Notes under the pieces: generated by a model
Told to the model about the DNA's origin: nothing
The model's input: the letters and a program-made list of their open reading frames with translations, nothing else
Database searches by the model: none
Part shown: positions 43,290 through 53,044 of the stretch, one piece after another
Layout: each line of letters opens with the position of its first letter
How positions within the stretch are numbered: the stretch's first letter is position 1
NCBI RefSeq assembly: GCF_003651185.1
Contig: NZ_RCDC01000004.1
Coordinates: 2,404,659-2,468,658 of the forward strand
DNA: 64,000 nucleotides
Reading direction: 5' to 3'
DNA from: Stenotrophomonas rhizophila
GTDB lineage: Bacteria; Pseudomonadota; Gammaproteobacteria; Xanthomonadales; Xanthomonadaceae
Made by a program: the position numbers and the translations under genes

Positions 43290-45128
43290 ATGCCTGAATA
43301 CCGCTCCCGCACCTCCACCGCCGGCCGTAACATGGCCGGCGCACGCGCCCTGTGGCGCGCCACCGGGATGACCGATGGCGACTTCCACAAGCCGATCATC
43401 GCCGTCGCCAACTCGTTCACCCAGTTCGTGCCCGGCCACGTGCACCTCAAGGACCTGGGCCAGCTCGTGGCGCGCGAGATCGAGCAGGTCGGCGGCGTGG
43501 CGAAGGAGTTCAACACCATCGCGGTGGATGACGGGATCGCCATGGGCCACGACGGCATGCTGTATTCGCTGCCCAGCCGCGAGATCATCGCCGACTCGGT
43601 GGAGTACATGGTCAACGCGCACTGTGCCGACGCCCTGGTGTGCATCTCCAACTGCGACAAGATCACCCCCGGCATGCTGATGGCCGCGCTGCGCCTGAAC
43701 ATCCCGGTGGTGTTCGTCTCCGGTGGCCCGATGGAAGCCGGCAAGACGCGCCTGTCCGAGCACAAGCTGGACCTGGTCGATGCGATGGTGATCGCCGCCG
43801 ATGAAAGCGCCAGCGACGAGAAGGTCGCCGAGTATGAGCGCAGCGCCTGTCCCACGTGCGGGTCGTGCTCGGGCATGTTCACCGCCAACTCGATGAACTG
43901 CCTGACCGAAGCACTGGGCTTGTCGCTGCCCGGCAACGGCTCCACGCTGGCCACCCACGCCGACCGCGAGCAGCTGTTCCGCCGCGCCGGGCGCCTGATC
44001 GTGGAGCTGTGCCATCGCTGGTATGGGGGCGAAGAAGCGGGTGCATTGCCGCGCGGCATCGCCACCCGCGAAGCGTTCGAGAATGCGATGACGCTGGACA
44101 TCGCCATGGGCGGTTCCACCAACACCATCCTGCATCTGCTGGCCGCGGCACAGGAAGCGGAGGTGGACTTCGATCTGCATGCCATCGACGAACTCTCACG
44201 CCGTGTGCCGCAGCTGTGCAAGGTTGCGCCGAACACACCGAAGTACCACATGGAGGATGTGCATCGCGCGGGCGGTGTGTTCGGCATCCTCGGCGAGCTC
44301 GCGCGCGGTGGCCTGCTGCATACCGACGTGCCGACCGTGCACAGCCGCACCCTGGCCGAAGCGATCGCGCGCTGGGATGTCGCGGTGAGCACCGATGAGA
44401 AGGTCCACGATTTCTTCCGCGCAGGGCCCGCCGGCATCCCGACCCAGGTCGCGTTCAGCCAGGCCACGCGCTGGCCGACGCTGGACGTGGACCGTGCCGA
44501 AGGCTGTATCCGCGCCGTCGCGCATGCCTATTCGGCCGAAGGCGGGCTGGCGGTGCTGCGCGGCAATCTGGCCGTCGATGGCTGCGTGGTGAAGACCGCC
44601 GGCGTCGATGAATCCATCCACGTGTTCGAAGGCAACGCGCGTGTGTTCGAGAGCCAGGACGCCGCTGTGCAGGGCATCCTCGCCGATGAAGTGGTCGCCG
44701 GCGATGTGGTGGTGATCCGCTACGAAGGACCGCGCGGTGGCCCGGGCATGCAGGAAATGCTGTACCCGACCAGCTATCTGAAATCCAAGGGCCTGGGCAA
44801 GCAATGCGCCCTGCTCACCGACGGCCGTTTCTCCGGTGGCACCTCGGGCCTGTCGATCGGGCATGCCTCGCCGGAAGCGGCCTCGGGCGGCACCATTGGC
44901 CTGGTCCGCAACGGCGACCGCATCCGTATCGACATTCCCGCACGGCGCATCGATCTGCTGCTCGATGACGCCACGCTGGCCGCACGCCGCGCCGAACAGG
45001 ACGCGCTCGGCTGGAAGCCGCGCGAGGCGCGTCCGCGCAAGGTCACCGGTGCACTGAAGGCGTATGCGTTGCTGGCCACCAGTGCTGACAAGGGCGCGGT
45101 GCGCGACCTGGCGAAACTGGAGGACTAG
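43290..45128 (+). CDS. ilvD: dihydroxy-acid dehydratase IlvD
   Basis: Iron-sulfur enzyme of valine, leucine and isoleucine synthesis, 612 aa. [60 protein letters not shown] and [20 protein letters not shown] are the IlvD signatures, with the cluster cysteines in CISNCDK and [28 protein letters not shown] and [17 protein letters not shown] follow. The Edd alternative is excluded by the N-terminus and these motifs. ATG 43290 fits the E. coli start; a longer frame from 43212 is unlikely. Confidence 0.97.
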   Translation: MPEYRSRTSTAGRNMAGARALWRATGMTDGDFHKPIIAVANSFTQFVPGHVHLKDLGQLVAREIEQVGGVAKEFNTIAVDDGIAMGHDGMLYSLPSREIIADSVEYMVNAHCADALVCISNCDKITPGMLMAALRLNIPVVFVSGGPMEAGKTRLSEHKLDLVDAMVIAADESASDEKVAEYERSACPTCGSCSGMFTANSMNCLTEALGLSLPGNGSTLATHADREQLFRRAGRLIVELCHRWYGGEEAGALPRGIATREAFENAMTLDIAMGGSTNTILHLLAAAQEAEVDFDLHAIDELSRRVPQLCKVAPNTPKYHMEDVHRAGGVFGILGELARGGLLHTDVPTVHSRTLAEAIARWDVAVSTDEKVHDFFRAGPAGIPTQVAFSQATRWPTLDVDRAEGCIRAVAHAYSAEGGLAVLRGNLAVDGCVVKTAGVDESIHVFEGNARVFESQDAAVQGILADEVVAGDVVVIRYEGPRGGPGMQEMLYPTSYLKSKGLGKQCALLTDGRFSGGTSGLSIGHASPEAASGGTIGLVRNGDRIRIDIPARRIDLLLDDATLAARRAEQDALGWKPREARPRKVTGALKAYALLATSADKGAVRDLAKLED

Positions 45129-45150
45129 CTCCACGCCACGCGTGGATGGG
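45126..45150 (+). repeat. degenerate REP-like palindrome, first of a pair
   Basis: CTAGCTCCACGCCACGCGTGGATGG starts in the ilvD stop codon region. It resembles the GTAG-AGCCACGC...GCGTGGCT palindromes found elsewhere, with changed first base and arms. Confidence 0.5.
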
Positions 45151-45183
45151 TGCAGTTTCAGGCTGCGGCGCGTTCTGATCGGA

Positions 45184-45210
45184 GAGCAGCCACGCATGGC
45201 GTGGCTCTAC
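45184..45210 (-). repeat. GTAG-type REP palindrome, second of a pair
   Basis: Read on the minus strand from 45210 it begins GTAGAGCCACGCCATGCGTGG and ends CTGCTC. It is inverted relative to the copy at 45126, so the two can form a REP doublet between ilvD and dinG. Confidence 0.8.
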
Positions 45211-45251
45211 CGTTTCGCAACGCAACGCCCCGTTGCAAGTGTCGTGTACCG

Positions 45252-47354
45252 CTACCCGATCACCCGCTTGAACGGCGGCAGTGAATCGATGATGCGCTTG
45301 CCGTAGCGGCGGGTCAGCAGCCGCGAGTCGAGGATGATCACGCGGCCGGTATCGGTGGAGGTGCGGATCAAGCGGCCGGAGAACTGGGTCAGCGTACGCA
45401 GGGCGTGCGGGATCGCGATCAGGTTGAAGGCGTTCAGGCCACGGCTTTCGAACCACTCGCTCAGCGTGGAGGTCTGCGGGTCGGTCGGCACCGCGAAGGG
45501 CACCTGGGTGATCACCACCGTGGTGCAGGCCTCGCCGGGCAGATCGAGGCCCTCGCCGAAGGAATTGAGCCCGAACAGCACCGAGCCCTCCCCGGCCGAG
45601 GTGCGCCGCAGGTGCTCCTCGATCATTTTCTGCTTGGCGGTCTCGCCCTGCACCAGCACGTGCTTGCGCTGCGCGGCCGGCATCAGCTCGGCCACCTTCT
45701 CCATCTTCCAGCGCGAGGTGAACAGCACGATGCTGCCCTTGCCCCAGTCCAGCTCCTTGACCAGGTACTTCGCGATTTCCTTGGGGTGACCTTCCTTGTC
45801 ATCCGGGGTCACCGGGAACGCTGGCACGATCAGCTGGGCCTGGTTGGGCAGATCGAACGGCGAGGCCAGCGAGACCATCTCGGCTTCGGCCGGAATGCCG
45901 TTGTCGATCGCCAGCGCCTGGAAATCGCCACCGCCGGTGAGCGTGGCCGAGGTCATCACCACCGAATCCACTTCATCCCAGAGCAGCTTGCGCAGCACGT
46001 TCGCGGCCGAGACCGGCGAGCCATGCAGGACCAGGTCGCCATCGCGCGAGAGGGTGATCCAGCGCGCGGTCGGCGGCTGGCCCTCCTTGTCTTCGCGGCG
46101 CCAGCCGGTCCACAGATTGTGCTGCTGCTCGATCATCTCCAGCGCCATGCCGAGGTTGCGCTGCAGGCGTTCGCGCGCGGCATCCTCGGGCTTGCCCTTG
46201 GCGACCTGCGTCAGCGCGGCATGCGCCCAGTTGAACAGCGCGCGGGTGTCGTCGGCGATGGCCTCGATATCGGGCATCCAGATCTCCGGCAGGCGGCCGT
46301 TCGGGGCGCGCCACATCGGCTCCTGGGCGGCCGGGTCCGGCCGCCAGCTGCGGTCGATCACATCGCGGAAGGCTTTGAGCTGCTTGCTGACCTTGGCGGC
46401 GGCTTCGATGGCCTCGTTGGGCAGCAGGTTGCCCAGCTTGTCCTTGTCCACCGCGCGGTAGGACGCAGCGATCAGCACCTGCAGGCGGCCGGTGCGCTTG
46501 GCCATTTCGTCCAGCGCGAGGCTGGCCGCGCCCTGGTCGATGGCGACGTTGCCGATGTGATGCCCTTCATCAAGCACCAGCAGCATGTCCGAGGGCGGCG
46601 CGATCAGCGGCTGGCCGTTGTCGCTCTCCCCGATCGACAGCGCCGACAACAGCAGCGCGTGATTGGTCACCACGATCTGCGCCTCGCGCACGGTGTTGCG
46701 CGAGCGCAGTACCGCGCACTGCGCCGAGTAGGCGCACTTGCGCCCGGCGCAGCCCGAGGCGGGCGTGGTGATGCGCGAGCGCAGGGTGTTGCTGATCGTC
46801 TCCGGCGCGTTGTCCAGGTCACCGTTCCAGCGGCCTTCGAGGAAAGCCTTGCTCAGCGACTGCGCCAGGTCCATCTCGATCGGCGCCAACGGGCGGTCGA
46901 ACAACGGCTGTTCGTCGTCGAACATGCCTTCCTGCGCGCCGTCGCCATGTGCTTCTGCCGCGTTGCGGGTGCACAGGTAGCGGGTGCGGCCCTTGGCCAG
47001 CGCCACGGTGGCTTCGATGCCGGTGGCCTTGAGGAAATTGGGGATGTCGCGCTCGACCAGCTGCGACTGCAGCGCCACGGTGCCGGTGCTGATCACCAGC
47101 TTCTTCTTGGTCGCCAGCGCGATCGGCACGCCGGCGGTCAGGTAGCCCAGCGACTTGCCGACACCGGTCGGCGCTTCGACCACGCCGACGCCGCCGCTGT
47201 GCGAGAGCGCACGCGACACCACGCCGATCATCTGGCTCTGCGAACGCCGGGTGCTGAAGCCGGGCGTATTGGCCTGCAGCTTGGCGTAGGCATCGCGGAT
47301 GCCGGCCTTGAGCTCGTCGTTCAGGGCGCGGGGGGCTTCAACTTTTTCGGTCAC
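45252..47354 (-). CDS. dinG: ATP-dependent DNA helicase DinG
   Basis: XPD-like superfamily 2 helicase, 700 aa. Walker A is EAPTGVGKSLGYL (about residues 60-72) and the DEAH-type box is LVLDEGHHIGN. The iron-sulfur domain cysteines are in RYLCTRN and ASGCAGRKCAYSAQCAV. C-terminal motifs include VVMTSATLTGGGDF, LFTSRWKMEKVAEL, FGLNSFGEGLDLPGE and the Q-x-x-G-R-x-x-R motif in LTQFSGRLIRT. DinG resolves R-loops and unusual DNA structures. Its stop lies 41 bp from the REP pair. Confidence 0.95.
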   Translation of the reverse strand: MTEKVEAPRALNDELKAGIRDAYAKLQANTPGFSTRRSQSQMIGVVSRALSHSGGVGVVEAPTGVGKSLGYLTAGVPIALATKKKLVISTGTVALQSQLVERDIPNFLKATGIEATVALAKGRTRYLCTRNAAEAHGDGAQEGMFDDEQPLFDRPLAPIEMDLAQSLSKAFLEGRWNGDLDNAPETISNTLRSRITTPASGCAGRKCAYSAQCAVLRSRNTVREAQIVVTNHALLLSALSIGESDNGQPLIAPPSDMLLVLDEGHHIGNVAIDQGAASLALDEMAKRTGRLQVLIAASYRAVDKDKLGNLLPNEAIEAAAKVSKQLKAFRDVIDRSWRPDPAAQEPMWRAPNGRLPEIWMPDIEAIADDTRALFNWAHAALTQVAKGKPEDAARERLQRNLGMALEMIEQQHNLWTGWRREDKEGQPPTARWITLSRDGDLVLHGSPVSAANVLRKLLWDEVDSVVMTSATLTGGGDFQALAIDNGIPAEAEMVSLASPFDLPNQAQLIVPAFPVTPDDKEGHPKEIAKYLVKELDWGKGSIVLFTSRWKMEKVAELMPAAQRKHVLVQGETAKQKMIEEHLRRTSAGEGSVLFGLNSFGEGLDLPGEACTTVVITQVPFAVPTDPQTSTLSEWFESRGLNAFNLIAIPHALRTLTQFSGRLIRTSTDTGRVIILDSRLLTRRYGKRIIDSLPPFKRVIG

Positions 47355-47449
47355 GCCGGGGGACTGCCTGACTGGATCACAGTCCCCATTTTCTCACGAC
47401 CCGGGGGCCGTGACCGGCGCCATTTTCCGCGACGGTTCATATCCGTGAC

Positions 47450-47476
47450 GCGGCCCACGCCAACGCTGTGGGCCGC
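47450..47476 (-). terminator. GC-rich hairpin 20 bp after the 47496 gene
   Basis: GCGGCCCAC (47450-47458) and GTGGGCCGC (47468-47476) form a perfect 9-bp stem. There is no T run, so termination is not certain. It lies between the membrane-protein gene and dinG. Confidence 0.4.
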
Positions 47477-47495
47477 GACAGCCTGCTGCACCTGC

Positions 47496-47858
47496 TCAGC
47501 GCGGCGGCAGCGGCGCAACGGGCGGAACGGCGTGGCCGCGCAGCGCGCGGGTCATCGCCCAGACCAGCAGCACCAGCGCAAGCGCCTCGAACAGATTGAG
47601 TGCGAAGTGGCCGGCACCGAGCAGCTTGGACATCAGCTGCAGGTTCTCGTAGTTGCCCTGCTGCACCATCCACATCGGCACCAGGTTCAGCACCAGGCCG
47701 GCCAGGGTGGTCAGCGCCATCACGCCCAGTGCGCCCAGGGCCACGCTGCGGATCGCGCCGCGCGGGGTATCCACCACCCAGACCACGGCGATTGCCAGCG
47801 CAATCAGCACCGGCAGGCGCACGCCCACCATGGTCAGCATCGAGATCAGCAGATCCAT
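47496..47858 (-). CDS. small hydrophobic membrane protein downstream of aroE
   Basis: The 120-aa protein has about four membrane segments (MLTMVGVRLPVLIALAIAVV, GALGVMALTTLAGLVLNLV, a third near residue 85-110 ending LALVLLVWAM) and a short Pro/Arg-rich tail. No family is recognised. ATG 47858 starts 10 bp after the aroE stop, so it is probably in the aroE operon. The longer open frame upstream is antisense or out of frame to aroE and is discarded. Confidence 0.7.
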   Translation of the reverse strand: MDLLISMLTMVGVRLPVLIALAIAVVWVVDTPRGAIRSVALGALGVMALTTLAGLVLNLVPMWMVQQGNYENLQLMSKLLGAGHFALNLFEALALVLLVWAMTRALRGHAVPPVAPLPPR

Positions 47859-47868
47859 GTCCACCGGC

Positions 47869-48714
47869 TCAGTCCTCCCCGGCCAGCGGCGCCAGCTGGG
47901 TGCGCAGCTCGGTGTAGACGGCGTCGGTCTGCGGGCGCACGGCGTGCCACTGCAGGAAGCTCTCCGCCGCCTGTTCGACCAGCATGCCCAGGCCATCAAC
48001 GATGTTGCGGCAGCTGGCCGAGCGCGCCCACGCAGTGAAGGCAATCGCAGCCTCGCCGTAGTTGAGATCGACCGCGGTGGTCATGCTGTTGACCAGCGAC
48101 AGCGGCAGCTTGAACTCCGCGGCGCGGTCGCGGCCGGCCGAGGTGGCATTGATGATCAGCTCGAAATCACCCAGTTCGCGGATGTCTTCCCAGTAGCGGG
48201 TGATGGCGCGGCCCGGCTCGCCCATCGCATCGATCAGCGCGTCGGCGCGCTCCGGGGTGCGGTTGACCACCACCAGCTCCAGGATGCCGGCATCCAGCAA
48301 GGCCGGGGCCACGCTGCGGGCCGAACCACCGGCGCCGATCAGCAGGGTACGGCGGCCACGCAGGTCCAGGCCGTGGCGGTCGGTGAGGTCACGGACCAGG
48401 CCGATGCCATCGGTGGTATCGCCATGCCAGCGGTCGCCCTTGCGCAGCAGCGTGTTGACCGCACCGGCGCGGCGCGCGCGCGAGGTCAGCGTGGTGCACA
48501 GCGCGAAGGCGGCTTCCTTGTGCGGCGCGGTGATGTTGGCGCCCACGCCACCCTCGGCAGCGAAGGCCTCCAGCGCTGCCAGGAACTCGGCCGGCGATGC
48601 CTCGATCGCACGGTAGTCCAGCGCCAGGCCTTCCTGCCGGCCGAACGTGGCATGGATGTGCGGCGACTGCGAATGCGCGATGGGCTGGCCGAATACGGCG
48701 TAACGGTCGGTCAT
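47869..48714 (-). CDS. aroE: shikimate dehydrogenase AroE
   Basis: NADPH-dependent step of the shikimate pathway, 281 aa. Substrate motif [17 protein letters not shown] (residues 8-24), catalytic Lys in [23 protein letters not shown], nucleotide loop [28 protein letters not shown] and the C-terminal [13 protein letters not shown] are all present. Length is standard. Confidence 0.96.
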   Translation of the reverse strand: MTDRYAVFGQPIAHSQSPHIHATFGRQEGLALDYRAIEASPAEFLAALEAFAAEGGVGANITAPHKEAAFALCTTLTSRARRAGAVNTLLRKGDRWHGDTTDGIGLVRDLTDRHGLDLRGRRTLLIGAGGSARSVAPALLDAGILELVVVNRTPERADALIDAMGEPGRAITRYWEDIRELGDFELIINATSAGRDRAAEFKLPLSLVNSMTTAVDLNYGEAAIAFTAWARSASCRNIVDGLGMLVEQAAESFLQWHAVRPQTDAVYTELRTQLAPLAGED

Positions 48715-48763
48715 GGGTTTCCTGCTCCGGGCCTAGAATGGAACGCAAACCCCAACGGACGCG

Positions 48764-49639
48764 ATGATGCGCATTCCATTGTCTCTGCTCGCGCTGAGCG
48801 CCAGTTTACTCTGCACACCCGCCGCGATGGCGCTTTCCGAATTCGGCATCGAGGGCATGGGCGTGGTCTCGACCAAGGCCAACGAAGCCCAGGCCACGAT
48901 CGCGCCGGACGGCCAGCGCATCGTGTGGGCCAGCGACCGCGCCGGGGCCAGCGGCGGCTGGAACCTGTGGCAGGCGGTGCTGCGCGAAGGGCGCTGGCAG
49001 GACCCTGCCCCGCTCGCGCTCAACAGCGCCGACGACGAACGCGACCCGTACTTCAGCCACGATGGCCAGTGGCTGTACTTCGCCTCCAACCGCCGCGGCG
49101 GCCAGGGCGGGTTCGATCTGTACCGTGCCCCGGTGGCCACCGATGGCACCTTCGGGACCGTGCAGGCCCTGCCGGCGCTCAACACCCGCACCGATGAACG
49201 TGCCCCCGCGCTGCGTCCGGATGGACGCACGCTGCTGTTCTCGCGCAATGGCACAGCCACCCAGGGCGGCTTCGATCTGTATCTGGCGCCCGTGCAGGGC
49301 GAGGGATTTGGCACGGCGCAGGCCCTGCCGGCCCCGCTCAATACGGCCGCCGACGAACTCGGGGCCGCCTGGCTGGACAATGCGGGCGCGCTGGCCTTCA
49401 CCCGCGCAAGCCGGGGGCATTCGCAGGTCCTGCTGGCGAGCTGCGATCACCGCCAGGCGGCGGTGCCGCTGACGCTGTCGTTCAATACCGCCGACGGCCA
49501 GACCGGCGCGCCGGTGGTGGACGCGTCCAAGCCTTCGGAGATGGTCCTGGCTGGCATGGCACGCGCACCGCGTGCCGGCGGGCTGGACCTGTACCGGATC
49601 AAGGCGCCGTCAGCACCGCGAGGTGCCGGCTGCGGTTGA
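48764..49639 (+). CDS. exported PD40/TolB-like beta-propeller protein
   Basis: The protein has about 291 aa, with a signal peptide (LSLLALSASLLCTPAAMA). The mature part consists of WD40-like PD40 repeats, seen as IAPDGQRIVWASDRAG, FSHDGQWLYFASNRRGGQGG, LRPDGRTLLFSRNGTATQGG and further strands with FDLYRAPV / FDLYLAPV. It probably folds as a periplasmic propeller; partner unknown. Two ATGs (48764 and 48767) are equally possible starts. It is divergent from aroE. Confidence 0.82.
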   Translation: MMRIPLSLLALSASLLCTPAAMALSEFGIEGMGVVSTKANEAQATIAPDGQRIVWASDRAGASGGWNLWQAVLREGRWQDPAPLALNSADDERDPYFSHDGQWLYFASNRRGGQGGFDLYRAPVATDGTFGTVQALPALNTRTDERAPALRPDGRTLLFSRNGTATQGGFDLYLAPVQGEGFGTAQALPAPLNTAADELGAAWLDNAGALAFTRASRGHSQVLLASCDHRQAAVPLTLSFNTADGQTGAPVVDASKPSEMVLAGMARAPRAGGLDLYRIKAPSAPRGAGCG

Positions 49640-49657
49640 CGCCGCGGTCGCCGAAAG

Positions 49658-49682
49658 GCCGCCACGCATGGCGTGGCGCTAC
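49658..49682 (-). repeat. GTAG-type REP palindrome
   Basis: Read on the minus strand from 49682 it is GTAGCGCCACGCCATGCGTGG then CGGC. It is a single copy between two convergent genes. Confidence 0.8.
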
Positions 49683-49704
49683 CCGTGATCGTGCTGGCCG
49701 AGCG

Positions 49705-49977
49705 CTAGTGCGCCTGCAGCAGCGCCGCGCGTTGCTGCTCGTACTGCGCTTCGCTGATCTCGCCGTGATCCTTGCGCTGGTTCAATGCCGCCAGCTGTGC
49801 CTGCAAGGCGGGCGACAGCTGCGCCTCACGGGCAATGCGCGCGGCGGCGGAGGGTTGCTCCGGCGCCTGCCGCGCGGCGCGGCGCACACCACGGATCACC
49901 AGCCCGATGACCACGGCAAAGGCCAGCACGCCGGCCGTCCAGGTCACCCACTGTAGCCATCCCATCGTCTGCATCAT
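49705..49977 (-). CDS. small SHOCT-type membrane protein
   Basis: The 90-aa protein has one membrane helix (WVTWTAGVLAFAVVIGLVIRG, about residues 10-30), a basic linker and a C-terminal short helical SHOCT-like motif LAALNQRKDHGEISEAQYEQQRAALL. SHOCT motifs occur at protein ends and are thought to mediate oligomerisation. It lies downstream of hemB on the same strand. Confidence 0.75.
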   Translation of the reverse strand: MMQTMGWLQWVTWTAGVLAFAVVIGLVIRGVRRAARQAPEQPSAAARIAREAQLSPALQAQLAALNQRKDHGEISEAQYEQQRAALLQAH

Positions 49978-50008
49978 CCTCGTCCTGTATCGGGGTGGGC
50001 GCGTATTG

Positions 50009-51025
<1,017 letters not shown>

Positions 51026-51949
51026 TTACTGCAGCAGGTACTGCCGCGGTTGCAGGGGCTCGGGCAGCGGCTGGACGCCCAGGCTGTCGAGCAGATCGAT
51101 TTCGACGGTGCGCACCATCGCATCCAGCGGCAGGTCGTTGGATTCCAGCCCGAACGGCTCTTCCATCTCCTCGCCGAGCTGGTCCAGGCCGAAGAACGCA
51201 TACGCCAGCACGGCCGAGACCACCGGCGTTGCCCAACCCAGCGAACTGGCCAGGCCGAAGGGCAGCAGCACGCAGAACAGCCACGCGCACCGGTGCAGCA
51301 GCAGCGTGTAGGCGAACGGCAGCGGCGTGGTCAGGATGCGCTCGCAACCGGCCTGGATGCTGGACAGCGCATGCAGGCGTGTTTCGAACTGCGTGTAGAG
51401 GTACGAATCCAGCTGACCGGCGCGCAGCGCCTGGGCGAGATCGGCAGCGATCATCGCCAACAGTTGATCCGGTGCATTGAGGCGCTGGCCGAACCGCGCG
51501 CGATCGGCCTCGGGTACCCACGGCAGCGCCGCCAGCGCCATGTCGCGGCCACGCAGGCGGGCCGCCAGCGCATGCGCGAAACCGATGCACAGCCGGCACA
51601 CGCGATCACGCAGCGCCGTATCGTCGACCAGCAGCGCCTGGCACAGGCGGGCCAGGCTGCGTGATTCATAAATCAGCTGGCCCCATAGCTTGCGGCCTTC
51701 CCACCAGCGCTCGAAGCAGGCGTTGTTGCGGAAGCTGAGGAAGATCGACAGCACCAGGCCCAGCAGGGTGAACGGTGCCACCGACACGCGCTCGATGCCC
51801 GGCGGGTGCCACAGCTCGGCCAGGGCCGCGACCGCGACCGCGACCGACAGCAATAGGATCGCCACGACCTTCGGAGCCACCGCCGGAACGATGGAGCCGC
51901 GCAGGATGTAGAGCAGTTGCCAGCCGTGGGGACGAGGACGAATGATCAT
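51026..51949 (-). CDS. bestrophin-family anion channel-like protein
   Basis: The 307-aa membrane protein belongs to the bestrophin/UPF0187 family. Family features are two N-terminal helices, SIFLSFRNNACFERWWEGRKLWGQLIYESRSLAR (key block, RNNACFERWWEGRKLWG), PLPFAYTLLLHRCAWLFCVLLPFG and the acidic FGLDQLGEEMEEPFGLESNDLPLD near the C-terminus. Bacterial members form pentameric channels. It lies 27 bp upstream of hemB on the same strand. Confidence 0.9.
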   Translation of the reverse strand: MIIRPRPHGWQLLYILRGSIVPAVAPKVVAILLLSVAVAVAALAELWHPPGIERVSVAPFTLLGLVLSIFLSFRNNACFERWWEGRKLWGQLIYESRSLARLCQALLVDDTALRDRVCRLCIGFAHALAARLRGRDMALAALPWVPEADRARFGQRLNAPDQLLAMIAADLAQALRAGQLDSYLYTQFETRLHALSSIQAGCERILTTPLPFAYTLLLHRCAWLFCVLLPFGLASSLGWATPVVSAVLAYAFFGLDQLGEEMEEPFGLESNDLPLDAMVRTVEIDLLDSLGVQPLPEPLQPRQYLLQ

Positions 51950-52072
51950 CGGTGCAGGGAGAGCGCCCGGACGGGCGTGGACCGCCGGCAGAGCCGGATG
52001 CGGCAGCCGGTCATTCTACGCCGATGGTACCGGGCGGCCGTGAGCTGCGACGGTCGGTCGCACCCGCACGGC

Positions 52073-52321
52073 TCAGATGATGCCGCCACCCAGCCCGAGC
52101 CGGACGATCCCCACCACCACCACGATGCCGTTGAGCACCAGCCCGGTCCAGGCCCGGCCGCGCTTGCTGGCGTGGGTGAACAGGATGCCGATGGCGGCGA
52201 TCACCGCACCCACCGCAGCAAACGGGATCAGGAACCAGTTGCCCCAGCCCAATAGCGGGATCAGGGCCACAATCATCCAGAGCAGCGCGACGATGCCCCA
52301 CAACAGACTGATCAATCCCAT
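52073..52321 (-). CDS. small membrane protein, about three helices
   Basis: Hydrophobic 82-aa protein with segments ISLLWGIVALLWMIVALIPL, FLIPFAAVGAVIAAIGILF and LVLNGIVVVVGIVRLGLGG. The pattern resembles small DUF4190-like or DUF3185-like proteins, but no family is claimed. AAGGAG-like bases lie just upstream of the ATG at 52321. Confidence 0.75.
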   Translation of the reverse strand: MGLISLLWGIVALLWMIVALIPLLGWGNWFLIPFAAVGAVIAAIGILFTHASKRGRAWTGLVLNGIVVVVGIVRLGLGGGII

Positions 52322-52502
52322 GCCCGGCTCCTTGAGGTGAATGCGTGGCCCACCATAGCGGTTCCCGGCGCAGGCGCAAGCGGCAGCGAGACGCCGTTGG
52401 CGGGGGCCTCACCGGGGCGGTGCTAGGGTGCATTGGCAGGGGTTGGGACCGATTCAGTCGCCAGCACCGATCATCCCAGCCATGACACACAGGGGTAACG
52501 CC

Positions 52503-52961
52503 ATGAACATCCGATGCGCTGCATTGCTGGGCCTGGCGCTGCTCAGCGCCGGCTGCGCCAGCACCTCCAAGGTCATGCTCGGCCAGGCGCGTGCCCCGGT
52601 CGATCCGGCCACGGTGCAGATTTATTCCACGCCGCCGGCAGGGTCACAGGAAATCGCCCAGCTCGAATCGGCCAGTGCGGTCGGTTTCGGCACACAGGGC
52701 CAGACCGATGCCGCGGTCATGCGGCTCAAGCGTGAGGCCGCCGCCCTCGGTGCCAACGGCGTGATCCTGATGGGCGTGGGCTCCAGCGGCTCGCCAGTCG
52801 GCATGTCCGTCGGTGCGGGCAGCTACGGCTCGCACGTGGGCGGTGGTGTGGGCATCGGCATCCCGACCACGCAGAAGCGCGCGGCCGGTGTGGCCATCTG
52901 GGTCCCGAATCCGCCGCCGGCGCCGCGCCTGCCGACGCAGACGATCACGCCGCAGCGGTAA
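52503..52961 (+). CDS. Gly-rich lipoprotein of unknown function
   Basis: The 152-aa protein has signal MNIRCAALLGLALLSAGC with lipobox SAGC (Cys18; Ala at +2 fits the outer membrane). A conserved-looking domain follows (VQIYSTPPAGSQEIAQLESAS and LKREAAALGANGVILMGVG), resembling small lipoproteins that share the LKxxAAxxGANAV pattern. The C-terminal third is Gly/Ser then Pro rich. GGGGTAACGCC precedes the ATG. A REP doublet follows its stop. Confidence 0.75.
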   Translation: MNIRCAALLGLALLSAGCASTSKVMLGQARAPVDPATVQIYSTPPAGSQEIAQLESASAVGFGTQGQTDAAVMRLKREAAALGANGVILMGVGSSGSPVGMSVGAGSYGSHVGGGVGIGIPTTQKRAAGVAIWVPNPPPAPRLPTQTITPQR

Positions 52962-52972
52962 CGAAGGCCGCG

Positions 52973-53034
52973 GTAGACCACGACCGTTGGTCGTGGCTGC
53001 TGGGATAGCGCACCGACCAACGGTCGGTGCCTAC
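52973..53034. repeat. REP doublet (two GTAG palindromes, opposite orientation)
   Basis: The first copy starts GTAGACCACGACCGTTGGTC at 52973 and runs to about 53002. The second, read on the minus strand from 53034, begins GTAGGCACCGACCGTTGGTC and ends near 53004. It separates two convergent genes. Confidence 0.85.
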
Positions 53035-53044
53035 CGCAAACGCG

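Noticed and set aside
43290-45128. Phosphogluconate dehydratase (Edd) as alternative to IlvD
   Set aside because: N-terminus, length and cysteine motifs are those of IlvD; no zwf, pgl or eda next to it.
45405-48038. 877-codon plus-strand frame opposite dinG
   Set aside because: Antisense to dinG, which has all helicase motifs.
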